15,070 nucleotides of DNA from Thermoleophilia bacterium (GTDB lineage Bacteria; Actinomycetota; Thermoleophilia; Gaiellales; Gaiellaceae): positions 1-15,070 of the forward strand of contig JAICZB010000027.1 in the NCBI GenBank assembly GCA_025933895.1. Direction: 5' to 3'. A model generated the notes under the pieces. That model made no database searches. It worked only from the letters and a program-made list of their open reading frames with translations, and was not told the origin of the DNA. Positions 1 to 6,389 of the stretch are shown here, in pieces. Within the stretch, counting starts at the first letter, position 1; each line of letters starts with the position of its first letter. A program made the position numbers and the translations under genes.

Positions 1-429
1 CCGCGTGCCGAGCCGCTCCAGCGCGTGGATGTGCGGATCGAGCCTGCGCCGGCCGATCACGTCTCCTCCCGGCGGCGGCACGCTCGCCCGGCCGAGGCGC
101 GCGAGCAGCGGGCCCGCGAGGAGGAACGACGCCCGGATCCGTTCGGCGAGAACCGCGTCGACCTCGTACGACGAGAGCCCTTGCGGCTCGACGCGGACCT
201 CGTTCGGGCCCGTCCACTCGGCGCTCGCGCCCGTGCCGGAGACGAGCTCGAGCATCGTCTCGACGTCTCGGATTCGCGGGACGTTCGAGAGCGTCACCGG
301 CTCGTCCGCCAGCAGGCACGCAGCGAGGATCGGCAGCGCCCCGTTCTTGTTCCCCGAGGCTCGGATGCGGCCGTGGAGCGGGTTTCCGCCCTCGATGACG
401 AGGGTCTGCGGCGCCGTCGTGACGGACAT
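1..429 (-). CDS. murA: UDP-N-acetylglucosamine 1-carboxyvinyltransferase (MurA), N-terminal part
   Basis: MurA transfers enolpyruvate from phosphoenolpyruvate to UDP-GlcNAc, the first committed cytoplasmic step of peptidoglycan synthesis. The gene runs off the left edge: only the first 143 codons of a usual ~420 are present. Reading starts at the ATG at 429. Visible family signatures are the N-terminal EGG-x-PL-x-G-x-IRASGNKN block (residues 13-29, including the substrate-binding Lys28-Asn29), the IRASFLLAGPLLAR segment (98-111) and the active-site loop PPPGGDVIG (118-126). In that loop Asp123 (codon 61-63) stands where most bacteria carry the catalytic Cys (Cys115 in E. coli); the same replacement is known in Mycobacterium tuberculosis. 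I see no clear Shine-Dalgarno before the ATG. A TATCCT hexamer on the minus strand (443-438) could be a -10 element for a very short leader, but no -35 fits. The next gene diverges after 22 bp. Identification is firm; the Asp also leaves open a MurA-like EPSP-synthase-superfamily paralogue, though the loop context fits MurA well. Confidence 0.93.
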   Translation of the reverse strand, partial: MSVTTAPQTLVIEGGNPLHGRIRASGNKNGALPILAACLLADEPVTLSNVPRIRDVETMLELVSGTGASAEWTGPNEVRVEPQGLSSYEVDAVLAERIRASFLLAGPLLARLGRASVPPPGGDVIGRRRLDPHIHALERLGTR

Positions 430-451
430 GCCGGGCTAGGATAGCCGGGCC

Positions 452-1012
452 TTGGAGCCGACTCGCGCACAGGCCTGGGAGACCCTCACGCGCTACACGA
501 AGAGCGAGTCGCTCCTGCGGCACGCGCTCGCCGTCGAGGCCTCGACGGCCGCCTATGCGGACAAGTTCGACGGGGACGAGGAGCTCTGGCGCGTCGCGGC
601 GCTCCTCCACGACTTCGACTACGAGATGCATCCGACTCTCGACAAGCACCCGCAGGACGGCGCGCCGATCCTCCGCGAGGCGGGCTATCCCGAGGAGGTC
701 GTCGAGACGGTCCTCTCCCACGCGGAGCACCTGGGACTGCCGCGCGACACGCCGCTCAAGAAGGCGCTGTTCGCCTGCGACGAGCTCAGCGGCTTCGTGC
801 ACGCGTGCGCGCTCGTGCGCCCGACCGGGCTCGAGGGGCTCGAGCCGAAGTCGGTCAAGAAGAAGCTCAAGCAGCCGTCGTTCGCGTCGGGCGTGCACCG
901 CGAGGACGTCTACAAGGGCGCCGAGGAGCTCGGCGTCGACCTCGACGACCACATCCGCACCGTCGTGGCGGCGCTGCAGCCGATTGCCGGCGAGCTCGGG
1001 CTTCCGTCCTAG
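452..1012 (+). CDS. HD-domain metal-dependent phosphohydrolase
   Basis: A 186-residue cytoplasmic protein of the HD superfamily. Candidate metal ligands are His24 (RHALAVE), the His53-Asp54 pair in LLHDFDYE, His66, His90 (LSHAEHLG) and Asp110 (ACDELSG), in the order and spacing usual for single-domain HD proteins of this size. Such proteins hydrolyse phosphomonoesters or nucleotides; the substrate is not evident. The start is TTG at 452: an in-frame TAG at 437-439 rules out an upstream start, the next in-frame codons already match the family, and AGGA at 438-441 is a possible though distant Shine-Dalgarno. The gene diverges from murA with a 22-bp gap. Its TAG stop interlocks with the stop of the converging aminotransferase gene inside one CTAG tetranucleotide (1009-1012). 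The C-terminal part (residues 130-186) has a basic stretch, KSVKKKLKQ, and no recognisable second domain. Confidence 0.85.
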   Translation: MEPTRAQAWETLTRYTKSESLLRHALAVEASTAAYADKFDGDEELWRVAALLHDFDYEMHPTLDKHPQDGAPILREAGYPEEVVETVLSHAEHLGLPRDTPLKKALFACDELSGFVHACALVRPTGLEGLEPKSVKKKLKQPSFASGVHREDVYKGAEELGVDLDDHIRTVVAALQPIAGELGLPS

Positions 1013-2076
1013 GCAGCGGCGGCGACGCCGTCAGCGAGGCGGCGTAGGTCTTCCTCGCTCGTCCACCAGCCGCACGAGGCGCGGACGAGGTTCCGGCCCG
1101 GCAGCTCGCGCACGATCACGCCCTGCTCGTGGAGGGTGGCCACGAGCTCCGTCGGATCGCCGGGAGGACGGAACGAGACGAGGGTGGAGTGGCCGGCGGG
1201 CGACACCATCTCGACGAGAGGAGCGAGCAGCTCGCGGCACCGGGCGGCCGTCTCCGCTGCGGTCTCGTACCGCCACTCGGGGTGCACGCCCAGCGCGGCT
1301 TCCAGGCCCGCAAGCGTCGGCGCCGCGATCCAGCCCGAGTCGTACCGCCGGGCTCCGTTCTTGGGTACGAACGAGCCGTCGGTCGCGTACGTCTGCGGCG
1401 AGAACATGCTCGGCAGCGTCACGCGCAGCTGCTCGGGGTCGCGGACGAAGAGCGCACCGGTCGGCGCCGGCGCGCACAACCATTTCTGCGCCGAGACGGT
1501 GTAGAAGTCGGCGCCCGCGAGATCGACGGGGATCGCGCCGGCGGACTGGGCGCCGTCGACGAGGAGCGGCGGCCCGTCTCCGCGGCGGAGCCGCGCGAGA
1601 TCGAGCCTGCGGCCCGTCGTCCAGAGGACGTGCGAGACGGCGATGAGCCGCGTCCGGGCGGTCACGGCCGAGAGGAGCGCGTCCTCGTCCGCTTCCACCA
1701 TGACGACGCGGGCACCGCTCGCGTGGAGCGGTCCGGCCAGGCCGAAGTGCTCCTCCTCGCTCGTGACGACCTCATCGTCGGGGCCCAGATCGAGGCCGCC
1801 GACGACGATCTGGCAGCCGCGCGTGGTGGAGTCGGTGAGCGCGACCTGCTCCGGAGTCGTGCCGAGGACGGCGGCGATCCCGCCGCGGATGCGCTCCCGC
1901 TGCTCGAACAGCTCCTCGATGTACGCCGAGCCGCTTCTCCCCTCCGCGAGGTCGCGCTCGAGCCGCGCCTGCGCCGCCTCGACGGCCGCCCTCGGCAGCG
2001 GGCCGGCCGAGCCGGCGTTGAGGTACGCGAAGCGATCGAGGACGGGGAACTGCGCGCGCGCTTCGTCGAACGTCAC
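1009..2076 (-). CDS. Class V aminotransferase-fold PLP-dependent enzyme
   Basis: A 355-residue PLP enzyme of fold type I, class V (the group of cysteine desulfurases, isopenicillin-N epimerase and kynureninase-like proteins). The N-terminal YLNAGSAGPLP (residues 18-28) is the substrate-side loop typical of the class. DSTTRG (82-87) matches the phosphate-binding region. LVDGAQSAGAIPVDL (172-186) carries the cofactor-ring Asp174 and Gln177. SAQKWL (195-200) holds the Schiff-base Lys198 (codon 1483-1485), followed by the PTGALFVRD strand. No Cys-containing desulfurase loop is apparent, so a sulfur-transfer role is not supported; the reaction is left open. The GTG start at 2076 is chosen because the family N-terminus begins there and it overlaps the upstream stop as GTGA (2073-2076), a usual sign of translational coupling with the EEP-fold gene. 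A GAGG lies about 10 nt upstream. Further upstream the same frame is only a shadow of the EEP gene. Confidence 0.88.
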   Translation of the reverse strand: MTFDEARAQFPVLDRFAYLNAGSAGPLPRAAVEAAQARLERDLAEGRSGSAYIEELFEQRERIRGGIAAVLGTTPEQVALTDSTTRGCQIVVGGLDLGPDDEVVTSEEEHFGLAGPLHASGARVVMVEADEDALLSAVTARTRLIAVSHVLWTTGRRLDLARLRRGDGPPLLVDGAQSAGAIPVDLAGADFYTVSAQKWLCAPAPTGALFVRDPEQLRVTLPSMFSPQTYATDGSFVPKNGARRYDSGWIAAPTLAGLEAALGVHPEWRYETAAETAARCRELLAPLVEMVSPAGHSTLVSFRPPGDPTELVATLHEQGVIVRELPGRNLVRASCGWWTSEEDLRRLADGVAAAA

Positions 2077-2717
2077 TCGACCACCGCCTCGACCGGCGCG
2101 TGATCCGACAGCACACGACCTCCCACGATGCGCCGCTCCAGCGGCCACGCGGTGGGGCCGTCGCGCAGCGTCAGCCCACGCACGAGGATCTGGTCGATGC
2201 TCCCGGCCAGCGGCGGCGAGAATCCGTCGGCGGCAGGCGCGAGGAGGTTCGCGTCGCCGGCCACGATCGAGCGCTCGCGGGCGAGCGCGACGACGCGGTC
2301 GAACTGCGCACGATCGCCGTCGATGTGGAAGTTCACGACCGTCACACCCTCGACGTCGACTGCATGGGCGATGCGGCGCAGCCCCGACTGCCCCACGACG
2401 TGCACTCCCAGGTCGCGAGCCGGAGCGCGGGTGAGGATCGCGTCGGCCTCGCCGGTGAGCGCGGCACGAATCCGGCCGTGGTGCAGCGCCGTGACCGGCC
2501 GCGCGGCGAACGGGAGGCGGGGCCGCCGCGCGACGGCTCCGGTCGCGTGCATCCCGCTCCAGCACTCCAGGTGCCGTAGCGCCCAGACCGGCAGCTCCTG
2601 CAGGCAGACGACGTCGGGACCGTCGCCGGTCACGAGCTCGATCGTCTGCCGGAGGAACGCCCGGCGCCCCGGCGGAGACGTCCTGCCGTGGAAGAGGTTC
2701 CAGGTCCGAACGAGCAT
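2073..2717 (-). CDS. Endonuclease/exonuclease/phosphatase-fold (EEP) protein
   Basis: A 214-residue protein with the complete EEP (DNase I / exonuclease III-like) motif set: Asn7 in TWNLFHG, Glu41 in VCLQELP (metal-binding Glu), His131 in VVNFHIDGDR, the Asp155-x-Asn157 pair in IVAGDANL, Asp175 in SIDQILV and the closing Asp205-His206 in LSDHAPVE. All catalytic positions are present, so it should be an active metal-dependent phosphodiesterase or phosphatase. It is short for the superfamily (often 250-300 residues). No signal peptide or membrane segment is seen, so it is probably cytoplasmic; the substrate (nucleic acid, phospholipid or inositol phosphate) cannot be told. The ATG at 2717 is preferred because the core strand begins right after it; GTG at 2723 is an alternative. 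No clear Shine-Dalgarno is seen. It is the first gene of a two-gene unit and diverges from the glycosyltransferase gene after 24 bp. Confidence 0.85.
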   Translation of the reverse strand: MLVRTWNLFHGRTSPPGRRAFLRQTIELVTGDGPDVVCLQELPVWALRHLECWSGMHATGAVARRPRLPFAARPVTALHHGRIRAALTGEADAILTRAPARDLGVHVVGQSGLRRIAHAVDVEGVTVVNFHIDGDRAQFDRVVALARERSIVAGDANLLAPAADGFSPPLAGSIDQILVRGLTLRDGPTAWPLERRIVGGRVLSDHAPVEAVVE

Positions 2718-2741
2718 GGCCACGGCGTAGCGTACGAAGCC

Positions 2742-3800
2742 GTGCGTGTCCTGCTCGCCGATCCACCGGCCTTCACGCCGCCGTACGACCACGAGCTCGC
2801 CGCGGCGCTCGCGCGGGCGGGCGCGGACGTCGAGCTCGTCACGTCTCGCTTCCGCTTCGGCGCCGCACCGGATCCGGACGGCTACCGGCGCCGCGAGCTC
2901 TTCTATCCGGTCTCGTCCCGAGTCTTCGGGAGGTCTCCGTTGCGACTGCCGCTCAAGGTCGCGGAGCATCCGCTCGGGCTCGCCTCTCTCCGCCGCCTTC
3001 GAGCGGACGTCCTCCACGTCCAGTGGCTTCCCGCGCCGGAGCTCGACGCGCTCCTGTTCCGCCCGCACCTGCCGTCCGTCTTCACCGCGCACGACCTTCT
3101 CCCCCGCCGCACCGCGCACCGCACCGAGCTGTGGCGCCGGCTCTTCGCGCGCTTCGACCGGATCGTCGTGCACAGCGACAACGGCCGGGAGACGCTCGCG
3201 GAGCTTGGTGTGGACCCGGAACGGCTCCGCGTCATCCCGCACCCGGTGTTCCCGAGCGAGCCCGAGCGTCGCGACGACGGTCGCACCGTGCTCGCCTTCG
3301 GGATGATCCGTCCTTACAAGGGGCTCGGCGACGCGATCGAGGCCGTGCGTCTCGCAGGCGACGCCCGGCTGCTGGTCGCAGGGGACCCGCTCGAGCCCGT
3401 CGACCCGTACCGCACGGCCGCGAACGGACTCGAGGTGGAGTGGCGGCTCGGCTACCTCGCGCAGCCGGAGATCGACCGCGCCTTCGGCGACGCGACCGTC
3501 GCTGTCTTCCCGTACCGGCCCGAGCTCGACCAGAGCGGCGCGCTGCTGCGGGCGCTCGGAGCCGGTGTGCCGGCCGTCGCGTACGACGTCGGCGGCATCG
3601 CGGAGCCGGTGTCGCGCTTCGCCGCGGGACGCGTGGTGCCGGCGGGCGACGTCGACGGCCTCGCCGCAGCGGTCCACGAGCTCCTCTCCAGCACTGAGGC
3701 GCTCGAGCAGGCGCGCGAGGGCGCGCGGCGCGCGCGCGAGGAGCTCACCTGGGACGCGGCCGCCGCCGCCCATCTCGCGCTCTACCGGGAGATCACGTGA
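2742..3800 (+). CDS. GT4-type (group 1) glycosyltransferase
   Basis: A 352-residue GT-B glycosyltransferase that would move a sugar from a nucleotide-sugar donor. The N-terminal Rossmann half starts with VRVLLADPPAF and includes VLHVQWLPAPELD and PSVFTAHDLLPRR; a linker follows (RIVVHSDNGRETLAELGV, then LRVIPHPVFP). The C-terminal donor half has LAFGMIRPYKGLGDAIEAV, VAVFPYRPELDQSGALLRAL, GAGVPAVAYDVGGIAEPV and GRVVPAGDVDGLAAAV. The usual GT4 E-x7-E pair is not conserved; the equivalent segment reads LDQSGALLR, as in a known sub-branch with a QSG motif. No membrane segment is seen. GTG at 2742 is chosen because the first beta strand starts there; an ATG at 2688 would overlap the divergent EEP gene and add non-homologous residues. 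Only a weak GAAG precedes the start. The stop overlaps the next start as GTGA, so this is the first gene of a coupled four-gene unit. Confidence 0.87.
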   Translation: MRVLLADPPAFTPPYDHELAAALARAGADVELVTSRFRFGAAPDPDGYRRRELFYPVSSRVFGRSPLRLPLKVAEHPLGLASLRRLRADVLHVQWLPAPELDALLFRPHLPSVFTAHDLLPRRTAHRTELWRRLFARFDRIVVHSDNGRETLAELGVDPERLRVIPHPVFPSEPERRDDGRTVLAFGMIRPYKGLGDAIEAVRLAGDARLLVAGDPLEPVDPYRTAANGLEVEWRLGYLAQPEIDRAFGDATVAVFPYRPELDQSGALLRALGAGVPAVAYDVGGIAEPVSRFAAGRVVPAGDVDGLAAAVHELLSSTEALEQAREGARRAREELTWDAAAAAHLALYREIT

Positions 3801-4195
3801 CGATCCCGCTGCCGATCGAGACCGAACGCCTGCTGATCCGGCCGTTCGAGGCCGGCGACGTCGACGCGATGGCGGAGGTCTACGGCGATCCCGGGGTGAT
3901 GAGGGCGGGAGCCGTCGTCGGCGACATCGGCTGCGGTGTCTATGCGCCGACCGGGGAGCCGGAGCTCGGCTACACGCTGGCCGCCGGCTTCTGGGGGCGC
4001 GGATACGCGCTCGAGGCCGCGCGTGCATGTGTCGAGGCCGCGTTCGCAAGTCTTCCGCAGCGCCGGCTCGTGGCCAGGGTCGAGTCCGGGAACGACCGCT
4101 CGCTTCGGCTCGCGGAACGACTGGAGATGCGCCCCGTCGAGACCATCGCGATCGACGGCCGCCCACATGTCCTCCTCGCCCTGGAGCGAGCATGA
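3797..4195 (+). CDS. Short GNAT-family N-acetyltransferase (RimJ/RimL-like)
   Basis: A 132-residue GNAT, likely to transfer an acetyl group from acetyl-CoA to an amine. ETERLLIRPF (residues 9-18) and DAMAEVYGDPGVM (23-35) are the classic RimJ/RimL beginning. VVGDIGCG (40-47), ELGYTLAAGFWGRGYALEAARACV (56-79, with the acetyl-CoA loop GRGYA) and RLVARVESGNDRSLRLAERLEMR (90-112) form the C-terminal core. The protein is 35-45 residues shorter than normal: between GDPGVM and VVGDIG the second helix and the strand usually reading GFGLWAV are missing, with the frame intact. Whether it is still active is open. The start GTG overlaps the upstream stop (GTGA, 3797-3800) and has GGGAG five nt upstream. 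The stop overlaps the next start as ATGA. The coupled genes suggest a role linked to the glycosyltransferase or GH15 product, but this is inference. Confidence 0.85.
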   Translation: MTIPLPIETERLLIRPFEAGDVDAMAEVYGDPGVMRAGAVVGDIGCGVYAPTGEPELGYTLAAGFWGRGYALEAARACVEAAFASLPQRRLVARVESGNDRSLRLAERLEMRPVETIAIDGRPHVLLALERA

Positions 4196-4506
4196 GGCTC
4201 CGCCGCGACCGGTTCCGCGACGTGATCGCGCGCCAGCTCGATCTGTTCCTCGAGGACGAGGCGGATCTCCTCGAGGACTGCCGGGACAAGTTCCGCTCCT
4301 ACGAGAGCGCGCCGCGCGAGGACGCGGAGGAGGCGTACGGCGACTTCGTCGACGCGGTCGAGAGCGCAACGGAGGCGCTGGCCGACATGCGCGATCGGTT
4401 CGGCCGCACGCTCGACGAGGATGCTGCCGACATGTACGAGGAGTCGTTCAACCGCACCGTCCGCAAGCGCTGGCCCGAGCTCGGGCTGGAGATCGAGGAC
4501 CGCTGA
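4192..4506 (+). CDS. Small acidic, helical protein of unknown function
   Basis: A 104-residue protein that I do not recognise. It is highly charged, with a basic start (MRLRRDRFRDVIARQ), a long acidic amphipathic middle (runs such as LFLEDEADLLEDC and EDAEEAYGDFVDAVESATEAL) and a partly basic end (RTVRKRWPELGLEIEDR). It appears all-helical, perhaps a helical hairpin or coiled coil. It has one Cys, no metal-binding cluster, no signal peptide and no membrane segment. It is very likely real: ATG overlaps the GNAT stop (ATGA, 4192-4195), GGAG lies five nt upstream, and its TGA shares one base with the ATG of the GH15 gene (TGATG, 4504-4508). Such placement suggests expression in fixed ratio with the GH15 enzyme, for example as a partner or chaperone, but nothing in the sequence proves it. 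Confidence 0.8.
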   Translation: MRLRRDRFRDVIARQLDLFLEDEADLLEDCRDKFRSYESAPREDAEEAYGDFVDAVESATEALADMRDRFGRTLDEDAADMYEESFNRTVRKRWPELGLEIEDR

Positions 4507-6389
4507 TGCCGCGCATCGAGGACTACGCGCTCCTGGGCGACCTGCAGACGGCGGCGCTCGTCGACCGCGGCGGCTCGATCGACTGGCTCTGCTTTCCCCG
4601 CTTCGACTCCGGCGCCTGCTTCGCCGCCCTCCTCGGCGAACCCGACAACGGCCGCTGGCTGCTCGCGCCGGCCGATCCGGCGACGAGCACGCGCCGCTAC
4701 CTCCACGACACGCTCGTCCTCGAGACGACCTGGGAGTCCGAGGACGGATCGGTGGCGCGGGTCCTCGACTTCATGCCCCCGCGCGGCAACGCGCCGGACA
4801 TCGTGCGCATCGTGGAAGGGGTCAAGGGCCGCGTCGAGTTCCGCTCCGAGCTGACGATCCGTTTCGACTACGGCCGCATCGTCCCCTGGGTGCGCAAGCG
4901 GACGCACGAGGAGGACACGCGCGTCGCCATCGCCGGCCCGGACGCGCTCTGCTTCCGTACCCCGGTGCACACGCGCGGTGAGGATCTGCACACGGTCTCG
5001 GAGTTCTCGGTCGACGAGGGGCAGCGGGTTCCCTTCGTCCTCACGTGGTTCCGGTCGCACGAGGAGGTCCCGGAAGCGATCGACCCCGAGCAGGCGCTCG
5101 CCGACACCGAGAGCTACTGGCGCTGGTGGAGCGAGGCGTGTCCGCTCGAGCTGCCGGCCGACTGGATGGCGCTCGTCCGCCGGTCGCTGATCGTGCTCAA
5201 GGCGCTCACGTACGGGCCGACCGGAGGGATCGTCGCGGCACCGACGACGTCGCTCCCGGAATGGATCGGCTCCGTCCGCAACTGGGACTACCGCTTCTGC
5301 TGGCTCCGGGACGCGACGCTGACGCTGCTCGCCCTCCTCCATTGCGGCCACGGCGCCGAGGCGGCTGCGTGGCGGCGCTGGCTCATCCGCGCGATCGCGG
5401 GAGACGCGGCGGACGTGCAGATCATGTACGGCGTCGCCGGCGAGCGGCGTCTGAGCGAGTTCGAGCTTCCTTGGCTCGAGGGCTACGAGGGGTCGCAGCC
5501 GGTGCGCGTGGGCAACGCCGCGAGCGGACAGCTCCAGCTCGACGTCTACGGTGAGGTCCTCGACTGCTTCTACCAGGCGCGCGTGCACGGCCTCCCCGTA
5601 GATCCGCAAGGCTGGCGCATCCAACTCGGCCTGCTCGACCACCTCGAGGAGGCGTGGCGGGAGCCCGACGACGGCATCTGGGAGATCCGCGGCGGGCGCC
5701 GCCATTTCGTCCATTCGAAGGCGATGGCCTGGGTCGCGTTCGACCGCGCCGTGCGGAGCGTCGAGGACTACGGCTTCGAGGGCCCGGTCGACCGCTGGCG
5801 CGCGGTGCGCGACGAGATCCACGCCGACGTCTGCACACGCGGATTCGACGTGGGCCTCGGTTCCTTCACGCAGTCGTACGGCTCGCCGGAGCTCGACGCG
5901 AGCCTTCTCCTGTTACCGCTCGTCGGCTTCCTCCCTGCCTCGGATCCGCGCATCCGCGGCACGATCGAGGCGATCGAGCGCGAACTCGTCCAGGACGGCT
6001 TCGTGCTCCGTTACCGCACCCAGGAAGCTGTGGCTGGAAGCGCCGCCGGGCAAGCCGGCGGCGCCCGGCCGGGAGACCGCGCGCCTGACGGCGCGCCCAC
6101 CGTGGACGGATTACCGCCCGGCGAGGGTGTCTTCCTGCCGTGCTCGTTCTGGCTCGTCGACTGCTACGAGTTGTTGGGGCGCCACGACGAGGCGCACGAG
6201 CTCTTCGGCCGGCTCGCCGACCTCGCGAACGACGTCGGCCTGCTCGCGGAGGAGTACGACCCCAAGGCCGGACGGCTGCTCGGAAACTTTCCCCAGGCGT
6301 TCACGCACCTCGCGCTCGTGAACACCGCGTTCAATCTCGCGCCGCACCTGCCTTCGCCGATGCACCGCCGGCACGCGAGCCGTCACTAG
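4506..6389 (+). CDS. Glycoside hydrolase family 15 protein (trehalase/glucoamylase type), with in-frame insertion
   Basis: A 627-residue GH15 inverting alpha-glucosidase. The N-terminal beta-sandwich of the trehalase-like type begins with IEDYALLGDLQTAALVDRGG and SIDWLCFPRFDSGACFAALL (about residues 4-43). The (alpha/alpha)6 barrel carries APTTSLPEWIG, VRNWDYRFCWLRDATL, the general acid Glu393 in GIWEIRGG (codon 5682-5684), HSKAMAWVAFDRA, and the general base Glu582 in LLAEEYDPKAGRLLGNFPQAFTH. Actinobacterial relatives include true alpha,alpha-trehalases, others are glucoamylases or isomaltases; the substrate is open. No signal peptide is seen, so it is probably cytoplasmic. ATG at 4506 shares a base with the preceding stop, and GAGG lies about 7 nt upstream. 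Residues 508-532 are an extra Ala/Gly/Pro-rich segment between RYRTQE and VDGLPPGEG that family members lack, encoded by palindromic DNA. The 3' end overlaps the converging GH15 gene by 59 bp. Confidence 0.92.
   Translation: MPRIEDYALLGDLQTAALVDRGGSIDWLCFPRFDSGACFAALLGEPDNGRWLLAPADPATSTRRYLHDTLVLETTWESEDGSVARVLDFMPPRGNAPDIVRIVEGVKGRVEFRSELTIRFDYGRIVPWVRKRTHEEDTRVAIAGPDALCFRTPVHTRGEDLHTVSEFSVDEGQRVPFVLTWFRSHEEVPEAIDPEQALADTESYWRWWSEACPLELPADWMALVRRSLIVLKALTYGPTGGIVAAPTTSLPEWIGSVRNWDYRFCWLRDATLTLLALLHCGHGAEAAAWRRWLIRAIAGDAADVQIMYGVAGERRLSEFELPWLEGYEGSQPVRVGNAASGQLQLDVYGEVLDCFYQARVHGLPVDPQGWRIQLGLLDHLEEAWREPDDGIWEIRGGRRHFVHSKAMAWVAFDRAVRSVEDYGFEGPVDRWRAVRDEIHADVCTRGFDVGLGSFTQSYGSPELDASLLLLPLVGFLPASDPRIRGTIEAIERELVQDGFVLRYRTQEAVAGSAAGQAGGARPGDRAPDGAPTVDGLPPGEGVFLPCSFWLVDCYELLGRHDEAHELFGRLADLANDVGLLAEEYDPKAGRLLGNFPQAFTHLALVNTAFNLAPHLPSPMHRRHASRH
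6027..6101 (+). repeat. Palindromic 75-bp in-frame insertion inside the GH15 gene
   Basis: This stretch encodes 25 residues rich in Ala, Gly, Pro, Arg and Asp that are not expected in GH15 proteins; the paralogue in this window passes directly from LLYRTTEHV to GEEGAFVACSFW. The DNA is made of inverted repeats: a perfect 10-bp stem with a 5-nt loop at 6040-6064 (arms 6040-6049 and 6055-6064), a 10-bp perfect palindrome at 6064-6073, and a 7-bp stem with a 4-nt loop at 6079-6096. The frame is kept, and the insert lies in a loop before the FLPCSFWLVD helix, away from both catalytic Glu residues. It resembles in form the palindromic elements known to insert into coding genes of Rickettsia, but I cannot show other copies here. 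Exact borders are approximate, and no target duplication is visible. Confidence 0.6.

Noticed and set aside
5..444. Plus-strand open frames at the left edge
   Set aside because: They are shadows of the minus-strand murA, which has no visible stop because it leaves the window.
2073..4289. Long minus-strand open frame running from the EEP gene through the glycosyltransferase region
   Set aside because: Only the part up to 2717 has protein motifs (EEP); the rest is antisense to a clear GT4 gene and a GNAT gene.
4299..5822. 507-codon minus-strand open frame opposite the first GH15 gene
   Set aside because: No recognisable motif and shadow-type composition.
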